DNA from: Dreissena polymorpha
Lineage: Eukaryota > Mollusca > Bivalvia > Myida > Dreissenidae
DNA: 64,000 bases
Direction: 5' to 3'
Assembly: GCF_020536995.1 (NCBI RefSeq)
Contig: NC_068359.1
Location: 60,877,615-60,941,614, forward strand
Below, in pieces: positions 22,734 to 35,349 of this stretch. Position numbers and translations under genes: made by a program. Within the stretch, counting starts at the first letter, position 1. The number at the start of each line of letters is the position of its first letter. Under the pieces are notes generated by a model. The model was not told where the DNA came from. It did not search any database and saw only the letters and a list, made by a program, of their open reading frames with translations.

Positions 22734-25432
22734 CGTAGTGGAATACATTGGTAGCGAAACGTAACGTCGAGTCACGTAATTGGGGATTTTTTTTAGATAT
22801 TGTTTAGTTATTTGGAGTTAAGGATGCTTCTAAATCGAATCTTTTGAATGGAAATGAATTGAGGTGATGTCGATTTCATTTCATCGTGCTTCTGAAAATT
22901 GTTATTCTGTTGCTCTTGTGCATATTAAACAATGGAGTAATTAATTTAATCAAACCAGGGACCTATACAAAGTTTGTATAGGTCCCTGATCAAACCAATT
23001 CTTACTACGATGCAATTCCTTTTTAATTTGAATTACTATGCTACGATGTACATTTTCCATTTCCATTTGTGTGTTATTAATGAAATTTGGGCGAGTTATT
23101 CAAGCAGTTTAAACCCCAAATGCTATTGCATTACCCGTTCCAAGGCGAGGGCATTAGTTATTATTACTGTATGTTTCCTATAGTCTAGTATATATTGACT
23201 TGTATTCTATTGATGACTGGTAAATTGCCTTTAATAAAATACGGCTGTTATTAACAATTCCGCCCGTATACTGTTGCTGGAGTGTCTTTAATTAATAAAA
23301 ATTTAAATTGCGAATAAATCGAATTATTATTTTCCGTTATTTTTGCTTTATTTGAATAACATTTTTATGTGGCTAATATTAATTTACATATATTTGATAA
23401 ATATGTACGTGCTTAGTGTTACGTTGGTGTATTTACTGTTCAAAGGCTGTTATAAAGAGAATATTATGTGAGTTTGGGATAAAGATCATGTTTATCATGT
23501 GAGGCTTAAAACAATGGAAGGGCGAGGATCCTTTAATTTCCTTCCCTTTTCCATAAATTAATATAAAATTAACATCGCATTTTATGACGATTTAGTTTTT
23601 CCGTAGTTGACAAAAACAGATTTTCCAATTTCGGAAAAACCCAAATCTAATCTAAAAATAGCGATAGTATACAGCTCAAATTTATGCGATCGTTGTTATA
23701 CTATCGACTTTCATCTGGCAATATGATAAATGATCTTTAAAGATGCGGATATGTGTAATATTTAATTGTTTTGTATTGTATAGTCTTCGGACTCTGCCTT
23801 AAATAAAATACTACCCAAGAATTTATCACATTGTAATGATTCTGAGGTTTCATCATTCCTACCTTTACAAGTATATAACATAACACTGGTATTCACTATA
23901 TTGCAGATCTCCTGAAATTAGCAATATATGCTTGTCATTCTGATGGAAACAAAGTAAATTTCTCAGACGGTGGAATTGTACATATTCCCGAAGGTACACG
24001 TACAGTAACCAAGGCAGTTTATTTGTATTCACATGTAATCTGTTGAATGTTTTATGTACTTTGTCTTACAAAATGCGAGTGCAAGTTAGTGAAGAACTAC
24101 GGTATTCGATTTCTATCGACGTTTAAACATAGAGTAACTAATTTGTGTGTATGTTTGCTTACTTCAATTCTATATTGAAAACTACTTACGCTTTAACCTT
24201 TTCCAACGTAGGAGCCATTCGGAATGTTTAATGTATTCTGTGATTATATGAATACGATGCACACAATTCGCTTAATGTCTAAAATATAAGTGCAAACAAA
24301 AGTAACAATATAATGTGTTGCTCAATTTCTACTGATGAATTCTCATGTAAAAACTTATTTATATAACTTTTTTTTTATTAATGCAATTATACCGTCCATA
24401 TATTGTTATATTAGTGGTGTATTTATGTTCAATAACATGTACTTTAGGAACATGTGACAATACAGTTTATGCCAATTCGTGAACTCTTTGAAAAGGTTAA
24501 CTTTAAACATGAAAATAATGACTGTTTTTTTTTATTTGTAGGATGTGTTCAAGTTAAAATATTCTTCACTACCACGTCTATAGATATGCTATTTATAGAA
24601 GGCATAAGATCATGGCTATCGCATGCATTGCTTATACCATTCCGGCACGTGCAGGTTCTTGCAATCCATCGAGAACCATCGTCGGTGATCTTCTCGATAC
24701 CCGAGTTCTACCGTGAATTGACTAGTGATGAGAAATTTGTGTTTCGAATCGGAGCACCCAATGTAGTAGGTGTAGAAGTTGATAATGGCCAAGTTATAGC
24801 AATACCAGGTGACACATATTAACTACAATATTATAAAATTCCTCTTGAATTACGTTTCATCCTATGCGCCGAAATGTGTTTTAACTGTTTCACAAACATA
24901 TATAATTTAAAAGCAATCGAGTTTGACATGTGTCTGTATCAAAACACAATACTATTGCATCGTTAGTGATACTTGTGCTAACATGTGTTTCTTTTAACAT
25001 TCAGATGCTCAAACTACCACGCATATCAGGGGTGAGTTATCTGCTCCTTCTCACATCAACGAACACAGTTTCCAGCATGCTAAAGCTGAGTTACAACAGG
25101 AGGTTGCAGAACTTACACAGACCTTGGAGGAAGCCTGTGAAGAAAACGTGAAGTTGCAGAAAAAACTGCAGACTAGCTTGAGCAAGCAAAAAGCTTTCGC
25201 CAAACTGCACGAAAGCTCAGGCATGTCTACTACCCTTTGGAAAGTAACTGGACAGTTAGACGACAGCAACGACAGACCGATGTACCCTCCGAAGAAAAGC
25301 CACGAAGAAATAATGAAAGAAACTATGCACGCTAAAATACGTCGAGTGTATCCACAAATCGAAAACACGCCGGTCAATGAACGCAAACTTGGTTTAGTGA
25401 ATCTTCCAAGTTACAACTTAAAGTTTTTATAA
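21688..25432 (+). CDS. Unrecognised four-exon gene, 302 aa, coiled coil near C-terminus
   Basis: I rebuilt it from splice signals. Exons: 21688-21814 (donor gtaagt), 23907-23993 (acceptor ttgcag, donor gtacac), 24542-24808 (acceptor atttgtag, donor gtgaca), 25005-25432 (acceptor attcag). Every junction is phase 1 and the summed length is 909 nt, exactly 303 codons with the stop. The N-terminus is short, polar and helical (KFRKMIIEVGRELDKQPN, LLSKHQYLLKLAIYACHSDG). The middle alternates beta and alpha segments (GIVHIPEGCVQVKIFFTTTS; IRSWLSHALLIPFRHVQVLA; KFVFRIGAPNVVGVEV). A predicted coiled coil follows (AELQQEVAELTQTLEEACEE then NVKLQKKLQTSLSKQ) and then a basic tail ending PSYNLKFL. There is no signal peptide or membrane helix, so it is probably intracellular. 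A TATA box lies upstream and polyA signal AATAAA is at 25519-25524. The middle module vaguely recalls strand-helix-strand domains of bivalve signalling proteins, but I do not recognise the family. The exon chain is well supported; the function is unknown. Confidence 0.8.
22190..22375 (+). repeat. Possible tRNA-derived SINE remnant in intron 1
   Basis: TGGTCAAGAGGT resembles a pol III A box, and GGAATCCAGTTCC downstream could be a decayed B box. It is followed by a unique tail ending near ATGAACTATGTAATACC. No second copy is seen in the window, so this is weak. Confidence 0.3.
22583..22733. repeat. (CA)n/(CG)n microsatellite
   Basis: About 150 bp of alternating purine-pyrimidine sequence (CA, GCAC and a GCGCGC stretch) in intron 1 of the four-exon gene. 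The open frames on both strands here are artefacts of the repeat. Confidence 0.95.
22957..22988. mobile_element. 32-bp TIR-only hAT-like remnant with 8-bp target duplication
   Basis: AGGGACCTATACAAA directly abuts its inverted partner GTTTGTATAGGTCCCTG. Both sides carry ATCAAACC (22949-22956, 22989-22996). The same ends bound the 809-bp element at 53679-54487, also with an 8-bp duplication. The 8-bp targets and CAGGG-like ends suit the hAT superfamily. Confidence 0.8.
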
Positions 25433-25839
25433 TTACCAATGCAATACTTGTGCGTGTTAGAAACCACGTGACGACTGAAATGTTTCATTGTGGTAAATAT
25501 CACAATGTTGCCGGCAACAATAAAAAACACTGATTGAAAAAAATATGTGCATGAATTGAATTTTTAATATAATTAATTGATAAAAGTTGTTTTATTGTAA
25601 CTTTTTGTAAATATCACACCGTATACAGGGTGATTTAACGTATATTTATATGCTAATGGTCATGTCAACCGAGGCGTGTGATATGCAGTTTAATAAACCA
25701 AACAATTAATGGTCATTTATCAATCAAGTGTAATGCACTTATCATTTAAAGTTGGCTACTGGCTATTTTATGTGTATGTTCGATGTGACCGATTTCAAGA
25801 TAATGTTATCAATAGAGTACGAGTTGTCGCAGCGCATTA

Positions 25840-26220
25840 ATGGGACATTTTCACAGATTTTGACATAAATTGAATCCTTCACTCGGATTCTAACCACTGA
25901 CCATCGAAGTAAAAGTCTTACATATAAACCACTCCTTCATCCGTGATCATACAGTAACTGGTATTTTTTATACTTTATATGAACACGCCTCATAGTGTCA
26001 CAAAAACGATAACAACAGGAATCTCCGAATTGTTCAATCGCTTCGCGTTTGTAAGGCTTTAACATGTTAAGCTTTTTTAATCGTCCGAAGATGCATACAA
26101 TGGATATTTGAGAGCATGGTAAATGTTCAGTATTACTGATTCCTCTCAAAAGTCACAAGAACAACTTAAATTAACGAATCTTAAACATTTTTTTTATGTG
26201 TTAAGTTTACAAAACTTCAA
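25840..26220 (-). mobile_element. Decayed third copy of the tRNA-cored TTAA MITE
   Basis: ACATTTTCACAGATTTTGAC at 25847 matches the right end. Later stretches (TTCAATCGCTTCGCGTTTGT, GAAGATGCATACAATGG, GTAAATGTTCAGTATTACTG) follow the order of the copy at 55665-56174. The tRNA-like part is eroded. Confidence 0.7.
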
Positions 26221-26929
26221 GATGTCCGTACAATATATATCAGTAATAACGACAGTTTTATATCAGCGAACATATTGTGTAAACACGAATAATAACAAAA
26301 TTAAAAATGAATAAACTATGTTGATACATGAGTTGCAAGTTCAAAACGTCTGCTGAATGATATCCGAACAATAACACACGAAAATCTATAGAACAAATTC
26401 GAGCATGTATATGGCATCATTTGATTATAACATCTGCATTTTGTTAAATAGGCATTTTACTTGTAATATGCATAATGCAACTCAGCAATAAATCCGCCTT
26501 TCTTCTGTGCATACATGGCAAACTTTATTTTAATAAATAAATGAATGCTTTGTTTCGTAAAAAATGAAAAAATATGTTAATTGTTATACATTAATGGGAT
26601 ATGGTTGCAACTATATGTATATACATACATGTGAAAAAAATAATTTATTTATCACATACATTCAAAACTTGAATATATAAAGTATATAATTATAGTTTTT
26701 TTTCATTTTTAATTCGAAACATGTGTTGTATATAAATATTTGATGACTACTTTGTCATACACGTTAATGACCTGCTTTTTCTGTAACACGAATTGTACCT
26801 GAAAGAAATATGAATGTATGTATAACTATATGGCATCATAAAATGTATGTAAAAATATATATAATTATATAGATATATATGTAACTGAAGTGCATAACAA
26901 TTTTATCTTTTCTTTTACTATATCAAGCG

Positions 26930-28000
26930 TTACCGATTATTGCCAAAGTATCAGACGATGCCATCACCATTATGTTAGACCTTCAAACACGTTATAGTAT
27001 ATTTATCACACACAACCATTATAATATGAGCCAAGAACAACACTAAGCACAGCATCGTTATTAAAGACAAAAACATGGTCACATATCCACGTCTCACAGG
27101 CAATTAATATACACAGGCCATGACATAAATAAAACACCAGCACCACCAGGATTATGAAATCAGTTTGTCGATTTACACTTATCAGGGGAAATCAAAGCCA
27201 TGTTATTTTATAAGCCACCACGACCAGCTTCATGTTAAGAAAACAATTTGGTATGACGCTTCAAAAGCGCAATTAGTTTTGCCAAGCATGAGAAAAACAA
27301 GACACGACCATCAATATTTAAGTCAATACGTTGGTTTTACTGTTTTCATCGGCCATTATTTAACACTTGCCATGAAAATTATAAGACTCTGCCTATGCCA
27401 GCATCATTATTATAAGTAAAACAGATGGCCATTCACTCCTCACAAACAACTATTTTACATACCCATAAAACATAGAAGATGCAACCTCCACCACCAGCAC
27501 CATTATTTTAGACAATTAGTTATTCGTACACTTCTAATCGGTAATAAAATTACTTAACCGTGGACAGTTTAATACACAACTGCCACAAACATCGTTTTTT
27601 TTTGTCAATATGCTTGTCTTAAACATCTCACTTGGCATTATTGTTACCGGCTTATCACGATTAATATAAGTCTACACCACCAATAACATTATTATTATTA
27701 TTTTAGTCTCGAGGTTTGTCGTTCAATTGCCTCAGCATATAATTTTACCCTAGCCTAGAATGTAAGACGTCAGCGCCACCTATATAATTATTGTATTCAA
27801 TACATATGGCTTAAACATCTCACGGGCATTTTTCTAATTACGAGAAAAATAAGACATTGACACCACCATTCATTGTTTTAGCCATTAAGTTGGTCTTTCA
27901 CTTATCATGGGCTCCTCTATAACCAGGAAAATAATAAGATGCCACAACAAGCAGTTTCATGTCTAATGACTGTGCTTAGCATGCGCATATTCAATTTATA
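26930..28000. repeat. Degenerate satellite-like tract (CACCACCA..ATTATTTTAG motif)
   Basis: Loose repeats of about 80-110 bp with a shared phrase resembling AAGATGCCACCACCA-CATTATTTTAG..CACTTATCA recur near 27127, 27205, 27290, 27390, 27478, 27670, 27770, 27850 and 27935. They are diverged and contain no gene. Confidence 0.45.
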
Positions 28001-28039
28001 AAAGAAAATGCATGGAAACGAGTTCAATTAATGTTTCTA

Positions 28040-28470
28040 TTAAAATAATGCTTGAAAGAAAACTATCGAGAAGATATACTTTTCGCTTGTAAGACCAATT
28101 ATTGAGTACACAGATGTTGTTTTTGATAATTTTACACAGTTTGAAAAAGAATAACTAAACTGCGCGAATAACATCTAGATGCACATGTTTAGTCACTATA
28201 GAAAACATGTTTAATTAGCTAAGGTATGAATATATTATACAATTCTAGAAATGTATAAACCTACTTACAATCCCTTTTGCCCACATGAGATGGGTCAGGT
28301 AGCAACAATTCACGCCCGAACATTACTGTGTTCGAACTCGTTCCTACCACTTATTCTATCTGAATGGAATAATCTTCCCGATGAAGTTAAAAATGCCTAT
28401 TCGATCCTTTCCTTCAAAATGCTCATAAATATAGAACTTGTGTCTTCATACGGTGATAGTAAAATTTGAA
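28040..28470 (+). mobile_element. LINE 3'-end fragment
   Basis: One frame reads 'IYFSLVRPIIEYTDVVFDNF' (about 28070-28130) and another 'HARTLLCSNSFLPLILSEWN' then 'NLPDEVKNAYSILSFK' (about 28300-28420). These are the usual C-terminal motifs after the reverse transcriptase of CR1/L2-like LINEs. The frames do not connect, and only the 3' end remains. Confidence 0.6.
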
Positions 28471-31400
28471 GTGCAAGGATTCGTTTATACTCCATCGTTC
28501 GTTCGAGCCTGAATTTCCGAAGTATGCTATATATTATTATCGAATAATTAATAATATATCGATTTCAACGCATTTGTGAACGTTTGCTGTCATGATGAAT
28601 GTGTTGATATTTGAGTATAAATACAAAAGTGATGAATATTCTAGATCTCCTCTCAATCTCTATATGTTATAATCCATGTAAGCTCAATTGTTCAATATTG
28701 CGATATTGTATCTTTAATAAATATACAATTAAACTACGCTGAAAATCCATTTAACATTATTTCAAAGTTATTTACCCGGCAATTCGCATGAAATAGTGGT
28801 TCCAGTTCACTTGAACAAAATAATAAGTTAAAGATACATTTGCTTTATTGCTATATTTTATATTAAATAAATAAAAAATTCAATTACGTTAAAAAATCCA
28901 TTTTAAACATTTCAAAGTTAATTACCTGGCATTACGCAAGAAATAATTATTCCTGACCACTTGAAAACATATTGTTTTATTGATGGCTTACATTCATGTG
29001 TAGTTTCATTTGGAAAGATACAAAGCCAAAAATCCTCCTACCCATGGCCTTTACATATTTGCTGAAGTTGTCTTCTTTCCGAGATAAACGCTACGTTATG
29101 GTACCATTAATAGGATTTTTTATGCTTCCCGTTAATTTATATTAGTTAGGAATGAATTGACTTAAAGCCACTGTGTTATGCTTAGTTTGTGATCTAATGT
29201 ATTTTGTTAATATGCAAATATTAAAGAGACACGCGTGAATTAATTGCAACTTTGTTTGTACATAGGGCCGCTTATATTGTTCAGTCCAGCACGGTATCGG
29301 TATTCGAAACTTTAGAACATTAGATAAATCCTTTAAGGTATCGTACGTCCGTAAATAATAATACAAAGCACACTTTCGTTCTGTGTTTAAACCGATGTTT
29401 AAAACTCCAATCACTTAAGAAATATTTACAAGCGCTACACGTGTATATAGACGCTGAAATAAATAGTTTACGACTTAAGATTTCTTCATATAACCCATTT
29501 AAAAGTGGTGTGCAATTAACAATTAAATATATTAGTAGCAATCGTTAAAAGTCTTACCAAAGTCTATTCTACTAACTAAATATTAAACAGTTCCACTCAT
29601 ATGTAAAGAAATCGATATAATCTTCCATATCGAAAGAGAAGCTATTCTTGAAGAAGAAACATTCGTCAAGTAATGAATGCATCATACAGTGTTCCTGGGA
29701 GTTGGTGTTGTCGCTATAAAACGTCGTTTTCGTTTCGTTGGCGTCCTTTACGTTTAATAAACACGATGTCCAAACAGCATTAGGACATGTCGCAAAATAT
29801 TCTAGCGGGTGACTAATTCTTATTTGTGTTGCGTACCACTTTCGGGGTACAAGACGACGAGAATGAAGAAATATTATAAGAAGTTATGTAATAAGGTAAT
29901 TCATTAGAAACTATTACTGCCTTGATATATAAGCTACCTTTTATAGCGAAGTGCTAAATAATCTGCCGTGGAACCAGTAGGACACATGTTCCATTCCTGT
30001 TTTGACCGTGCTATTTAAATGGAATACAAATGCAGCAGATAAAGTTATATAAACACATCATAAATATTTGATTTGAAGCATAAAGGATCAAAGGCTTTAC
30101 GACTAACCCGTACATGATTCAAAAGTTATTGTTGAAATGTCTGATATAATGTAATACGTCTTTTTCGCTTATGTTTTTTTATATTTATCATGGTATATCA
30201 TTCAAAAAACATATGATGAATGAAACAAAATGCGTGTACATAACCACGAATAAGAACAGCATTCGGCGGCCAATTTAGTGGTTTTTTTTACAACATTACA
30301 ACGATAACCGTGTTCTTTTGTTCATTAAACACAATCGAGCATCGCGAAGGACTGTTTGATCAACTTCTCAACGTGTAGGTCATTCGATTCGTTATTTCGA
30401 CACTTTTTACTATCTTTTATTTAAGAGACAAATACTCGCGAAAAGGAATATCCGGACAATTATTACGTCATATACACAGTTCGTTCATACAAATTCCATA
30501 TATATACCTATACCTACAATAAAATTATGTACAGTTTAATTCGGCATAATATTATATCGATAAGGCGTTTTCTGAGGCTATTCTATTGTCAAGAAACAGT
30601 TCGTCTTCGTAGTTTCAATATTGTTGGCACCGAGTGCAGCGGCTCCTGTATCTGAGACCCCGACGTTATAGCACGCCATGACATCCAACCTTGCTGTTAC
30701 TTAGTATGAAACTAGCAGTGAAAGATGATCCAAGTAAATCTGAGTAATAATTATAGGTGAGAAAACGACTTGGGATATAATGTTGAAAAATAAATGAGCG
30801 AGACGTTGCTTTGTATTGTTTATGTGCTCATGCGATTTCTTAAGAAAGTACAACAATATTGCACGTTACTCGTTCCATTCCTTTGCTATGACCATATCAG
30901 AGCCGTGACCCCAATTTGTATTCATTTCTCTTTTGTTTACGTGATGTGCTTTTTCAGGTGTGAATATGAACGCAAATTGTCTAAAAGGGAGCTTTGTAGT
31001 GTTAAAAACGACCTTTCGCTAATGCTACTGGAGTTCCTCTTTTTTGGTATAAATATTTAACGATCTATCGCTAATGCAACTGGAGTTTCTCTCTCTTGTT
31101 TGGTATATTTGCAAGTGTTTTCTATACCATTTGTATATATTACTCACAAATGATACTTTTGTTATGTCACTAACAGAGCCAGACCAATTGTCAATATGTT
31201 TTTATTAATAATCGACATGAACGCAATTGCAGTATCATTTGTAATGCTATTATACAACGTTCCCCACATTGTAGCATAAATTATTGCAAAGTAATCAATC
31301 TGAAGGAATGGTGTGTGTTTGACATAAGTTTGTTTCAACATACGCCTTATATTAACTAGCTCGATTGCAAAACGTTCATCAAAATCTTGCCCCAAAATAC

Positions 31401-31555
31401 ACGCACATTTGGATATATTTTAAGAAAATTATGTATACATTAAGTTCCACAGTCTTCAAGAAACCATGAAAACACACACATATACATAATAATCAAGAAA
31501 TAAATCATAACAGAAGAAACTGACATGTTAGCATTGTAAACCACTGAAAAGTATA
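28471..31555. other. Intergenic, no supported gene
   Basis: AT-rich. A small local duplication (CTAATGC-ACTGGAGTT-CTCT) lies near 31015-31100. The 88-, 90- and 77-codon open frames here lack family motifs. Confidence 0.4.
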
Positions 31556-31798
31556 TGGGTCGTGCTCTATAAAAAAAGGGTTTAATGCATGTGCGTAAAT
31601 TGTCGTCCCAGATGAGCATGTGCAGTCCGCACAGGCTATTCAAGGACAACACATTTCGTTTTATGATATTTTTTATTTAAAGAAAGTCTTTTCTTTGCAG
31701 AAGTCCAGTTTAGGCGTAAAGTGTCGTCCCTGATTAGCCAGTGTTGACTGCGCACACGCCATGCATTAAACCCCCTTTTCACAGAGAACGGTCCATAT
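31556..31798. mobile_element. Fold-back MITE ('cctgtgcagtccgcacaggct' family), copy 1
   Basis: A left half with GTGCGTAAATTGTCGTCCCA and a right half with AAAGTGTCGTCCCTGATTAG are inverted relative to each other. The outer ends are GCTCTATAAAAAAAGGGTTT and AACCCCCTTTTCACAGAG. It belongs to a variant branch shared with the copy at 49405-49660. Confidence 0.75.
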
Positions 31799-31944
31799 TT
31801 AAACATGGTACTCGAAAAATCGCATCAATCCTCCGCCGTGATCTTGAGGTGGTTTGACTTTCACATGCCTCCCACTTATTGCTTAATGTTATGAACATCT
31901 AAGCCGAGTGCCATAATGTTCGATAAAGGACATTTACACTATAC

Positions 31945-32210
31945 GAGTCGCGTTCTGAGAAAACTGGGCATTATGCATGTGCGTTAAGTGTCGTCCCAGA
32001 TTAGCCTGTGCAGTCCGCACAGGCTAATCAGGGACGACACTTTCCGCCTAAACTTGATTTTCGTTCAGGAGGGACTTCCTTGACACTAAAAATACCATAA
32101 AAGCGGAAAGTGTCGTCCCTGATTAGCATGTGCGGACTGCACAGGCTAATCTGGGAGGACACTTTACGCACAATCATTAAGCCCAGTTTTCTCAGAACGC
32201 TGCTCATATA
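31945..32210. mobile_element. Fold-back MITE ('cctgtgcagtccgcacaggct' family), best copy
   Basis: The ends CGTTCTGAGAAAACTGGGC and GCCCAGTTTTCTCAGAACG are inverted repeats. Inside are two hairpins, CCTGTGCAGTCCGCACAGG and TGTGCGGACTGCACA, each within AGTGTCGTCCC arms. Related copies lie at 31556, 49405, 60383 and 63441. I remember this family as typical of dreissenid mussel DNA. Confidence 0.85.
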
Positions 32211-32639
32211 TTCAACATTTACTTCGGGTGCCTTATAAAGCTTGCATTTTATTGATAAGACATACAACGCGTGGATTGTTAAACATTTATGTGTCTATTG
32301 TTTAATATGGGAAACATCAATTTAATGAAACTCGCATTTTAGTGTATCCAATTTGAAAACAAATGTGTTTATATTCGATAATGCAGTATTATTATTAAAT
32401 ATTAAAATTGGTTAAAATTGAATAATGAGGATTCAACTGAGTGCGAATGCTTTTACATATTGACTGGAGTGTTTTCGCGACAAAAAAAAATGTGTCATTT
32501 GTTAGGGTGAACCGATTAATCTATCGTCTTATGCCATTAAATATTAACTAATTAACTACAGTGTAGACATAATACATACACATAACAATTGAAAGCAAAC
32601 CCATTCGATACTTATTTAATTATCTCTGGTTATACTCCA

Positions 32640-33480
32640 CCACAAAATTTTGAGGGGAGCATATAGTCGCCGCTTCGTCTGTCCGTCCGTGTGTCCGTCC
32701 GTCCGCAATTTTTGTCCGGGCTATTTCTCAGCAATTAATGACCGGAATTCAATTAAACTTTATGGGAAGCTTCAATACCAAGAGGAGATGTACATATTAT
32801 CAACCGGTTCTGGTCGGATGATTTTTCACAGAGTTATGGCCCTTTGAAATTTTCCATTAACTGTACATATAGTGCAATTCTTGTCCGGGCTATTTCTCAG
32901 CAACTAATGACCGGAATTCAATGAAACTTTATGGAAAGCTTCACTACCAAGAGGACATGTGCATATTATCAGCCGGTTCTCGTCGGATGATTTTTCACAG
33001 ACGTATGTCCCTTTGAAATTTTACATTAACTGTACATATATTGCAATTCTTGTTCGGGCGATTCCTCAGCAACTAATGACTGGAATTCAATGAAACTTAT
33101 GGGAAGCTTCACTACCAAGAGGAGATGTGCATATTATCAGCCGCTTCTCGTCGGATGATTTTTCACAGAGTTATGGCCCTTTGAAATTTTCCATTGTATA
33201 TATAGTGCAATTCTTGTCCGAGCTATTTCTCAGCAACTTATTACGGGAATTCAATGAAACTTTGTGGAAAGCTTCACTACTAAAAGGTGATGTGCATATT
33301 ATCAGCCGGTTATGGTCGGATGATTTTTCACAGAGTTATGGCCCTTTGAAATTTTCTCTTAACTGTACATATAGTGAAATTCTTGTCCGGGCTATTTCTC
33401 CCCAACAACTGACTGTAATTCAATGAAGCTTTATGGGAAGCTTAACTACCTTGAGGAGATGCGCATGTTATTTGTGGGTT
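32640..33480 (+). mobile_element. Tandem-unit element, five ~168-bp units
   Basis: It opens with AAAATTTTGAGGGGAGCATA and a (GTCCGTCCGT) run. Units follow with TTCTTGTCCGGGCTATTTCT, CAATGAAACTTTATGG and GATGATTTTTCACAGAGTTA at spacings of about 166-172 bp. The last unit decays into AAGTTAAG simple sequence near 33510. Non-coding. Confidence 0.8.
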
Positions 33481-35349
33481 GTGATTAGATGATTTATTTA
33501 AGTTATTTTATTATTTAAGTTAAGTTAAGTTTAAAGTTATGGCCCTTTAAAATTTTTAAGTTGCTAAACCATCCATCGTATTATTTTGTCTAAAGTTATG
33601 TCCCTCAATACGTTTCCTTTTATCTGAATATATAGTGCACTATTGTGACAAAAAAACCTTTGGGAAGCATCATCTGTCTCCGAAATTTTGTTTCATGTCT
33701 ATTTGGCGTTAAGCAATAACATATAACCTTTGTTATAAGAATTATAAAGTCAGTATTTTCTATTGTACAATTAAATACTTCCTGAACAGTAAACTTATCC
33801 ACTTATGTTAATGAATAGCCATCAATTTCTATAGCATATATAATGTGTATTTATTTTTAATTTGTAACAACTCAATGTATCTTGTAGTTTAAATACACGC
33901 ATTTTATATAATAACATAAAATATATGAAAATTGGTAGAAAAAATATTAAATGAACCTGTTCGTGTACATTTCTATCAACAAGTTTTTTTTATTATTTTG
34001 TATCATTTTCACGTTATCATATATACAAGGGAAATATATTTAATTTTAAACTAATTAATTGTTCATTTCAAAATTCTAAATACCAGGAAGATACAGATGA
34101 CAATAAGATGACAATATCAGTTGTTTCCTCCAACATGGCCCAAAAGTGTTGGTAGGTCGTTTTAACGTGTTTGTGTTCGGAATACTGTACAGGATGTATT
34201 ACTTTCATAAGATAAAGCAATACCAGGCAAAAATCTTCATATTCTCTTCTTAAATTTCATTTATAGTTTTCTTTTGTAAATTTAAATTAAATGTAGAAAC
34301 GATCGAATGTACAAAAATATGGCAAAAAAATTATTTGGTTGGAAAAGTAGGACTACACTTAGAATACCAAGCATAAATATAAGTGTCGGCACAATTACTT
34401 AAGGTCGGTCAGGTTAATGGAAGCAAACATGTGTGTACGCCTTAAATAAATCTAATGTGCACTTATTCTCTGTGTAAATGTATACAATAACGTTTGTAAA
34501 TGGAATATTTCACAACTTAAGTAATATTCATCAATAATTTGTGCGATGCCTTTATGTAAACGATATAGTTTGAAACATAAAACTATATAAAAATAACATA
34601 ATTTCATAACATTTATTAACATCGTACTTTAAGTTGCTGTACATCTTTTCAAATATGTTATAAAAGAAATTTCTTTAATTATCTTGATCTTAAAACTTGT
34701 GTTTTTATTTTCAACAGGATTGGAGTATTTTTCGTTTTTTGGGGCGTGGTTTTTTAGTTAACTACAAATGATTTCAGGTAAGCTTAAAAACCACGTTTAC
34801 CTTGTTCGCAAATTATCAGTCACTCATTTTTTGTTAATTTCCATACATATTTAAGGTAACAAATAGCTGAAATAATGAAAAGTTTAATATTTTATTTGTT
34901 GTACAAATCTACATTTTTCTCAAAAACCTCATTATCAATGTTTATATGGTATATGACATTGAAATTATATTGAGTAAATCAATTATGTCTCAACCAATCT
35001 GCCTTTTGTGGCTTACGCTCACCGAACAGGTAGCGGTCCCGAAGAAACACTAATGATGGACCTCCATCTTTTTTGACATTTTCAGTTGCACTTGACCAAG
35101 ATATTTCCATTGTACTGTTCACACTTATTTTCACACTTTGGTATACTCTTCATACAAAATTCCATCTCGATACGAATCATTTTATAATTTGCTTTAAAGA
35201 GATTGTATATATGTTAAAACAACTTTAAAGCTGTAAAATATTATATTTTACGGCGCGCAAAAACTACACAGCATTGGCTTTTACCCGGTTACACTTCACC
35301 ATGGCCTAATTGCATGCGTCTGCCATGTCTTATGACCTTTATCCGTTTT
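33481..35349. other. 3' flank of the NACHT gene
   Basis: AT-rich sequence without a second gene. On the minus strand an AATAAA signal (TTTATT at 34891-34896) could end the NACHT transcript about 450 bp past its stop. Confidence 0.35.

Noticed and set aside
22503-22775. Long open frames on both strands
   Set aside because: They translate the (CA)n/(CG)n microsatellite into Thr/His or Val/Cys repeats; there is no gene.
24454-24541. ATG at 24454 as the start of the exon-3 frame
   Set aside because: The stretch before 24542 is intron sequence with a T-rich tract ending in an acceptor AG; phases of the neighbouring exons require entry at 24542.
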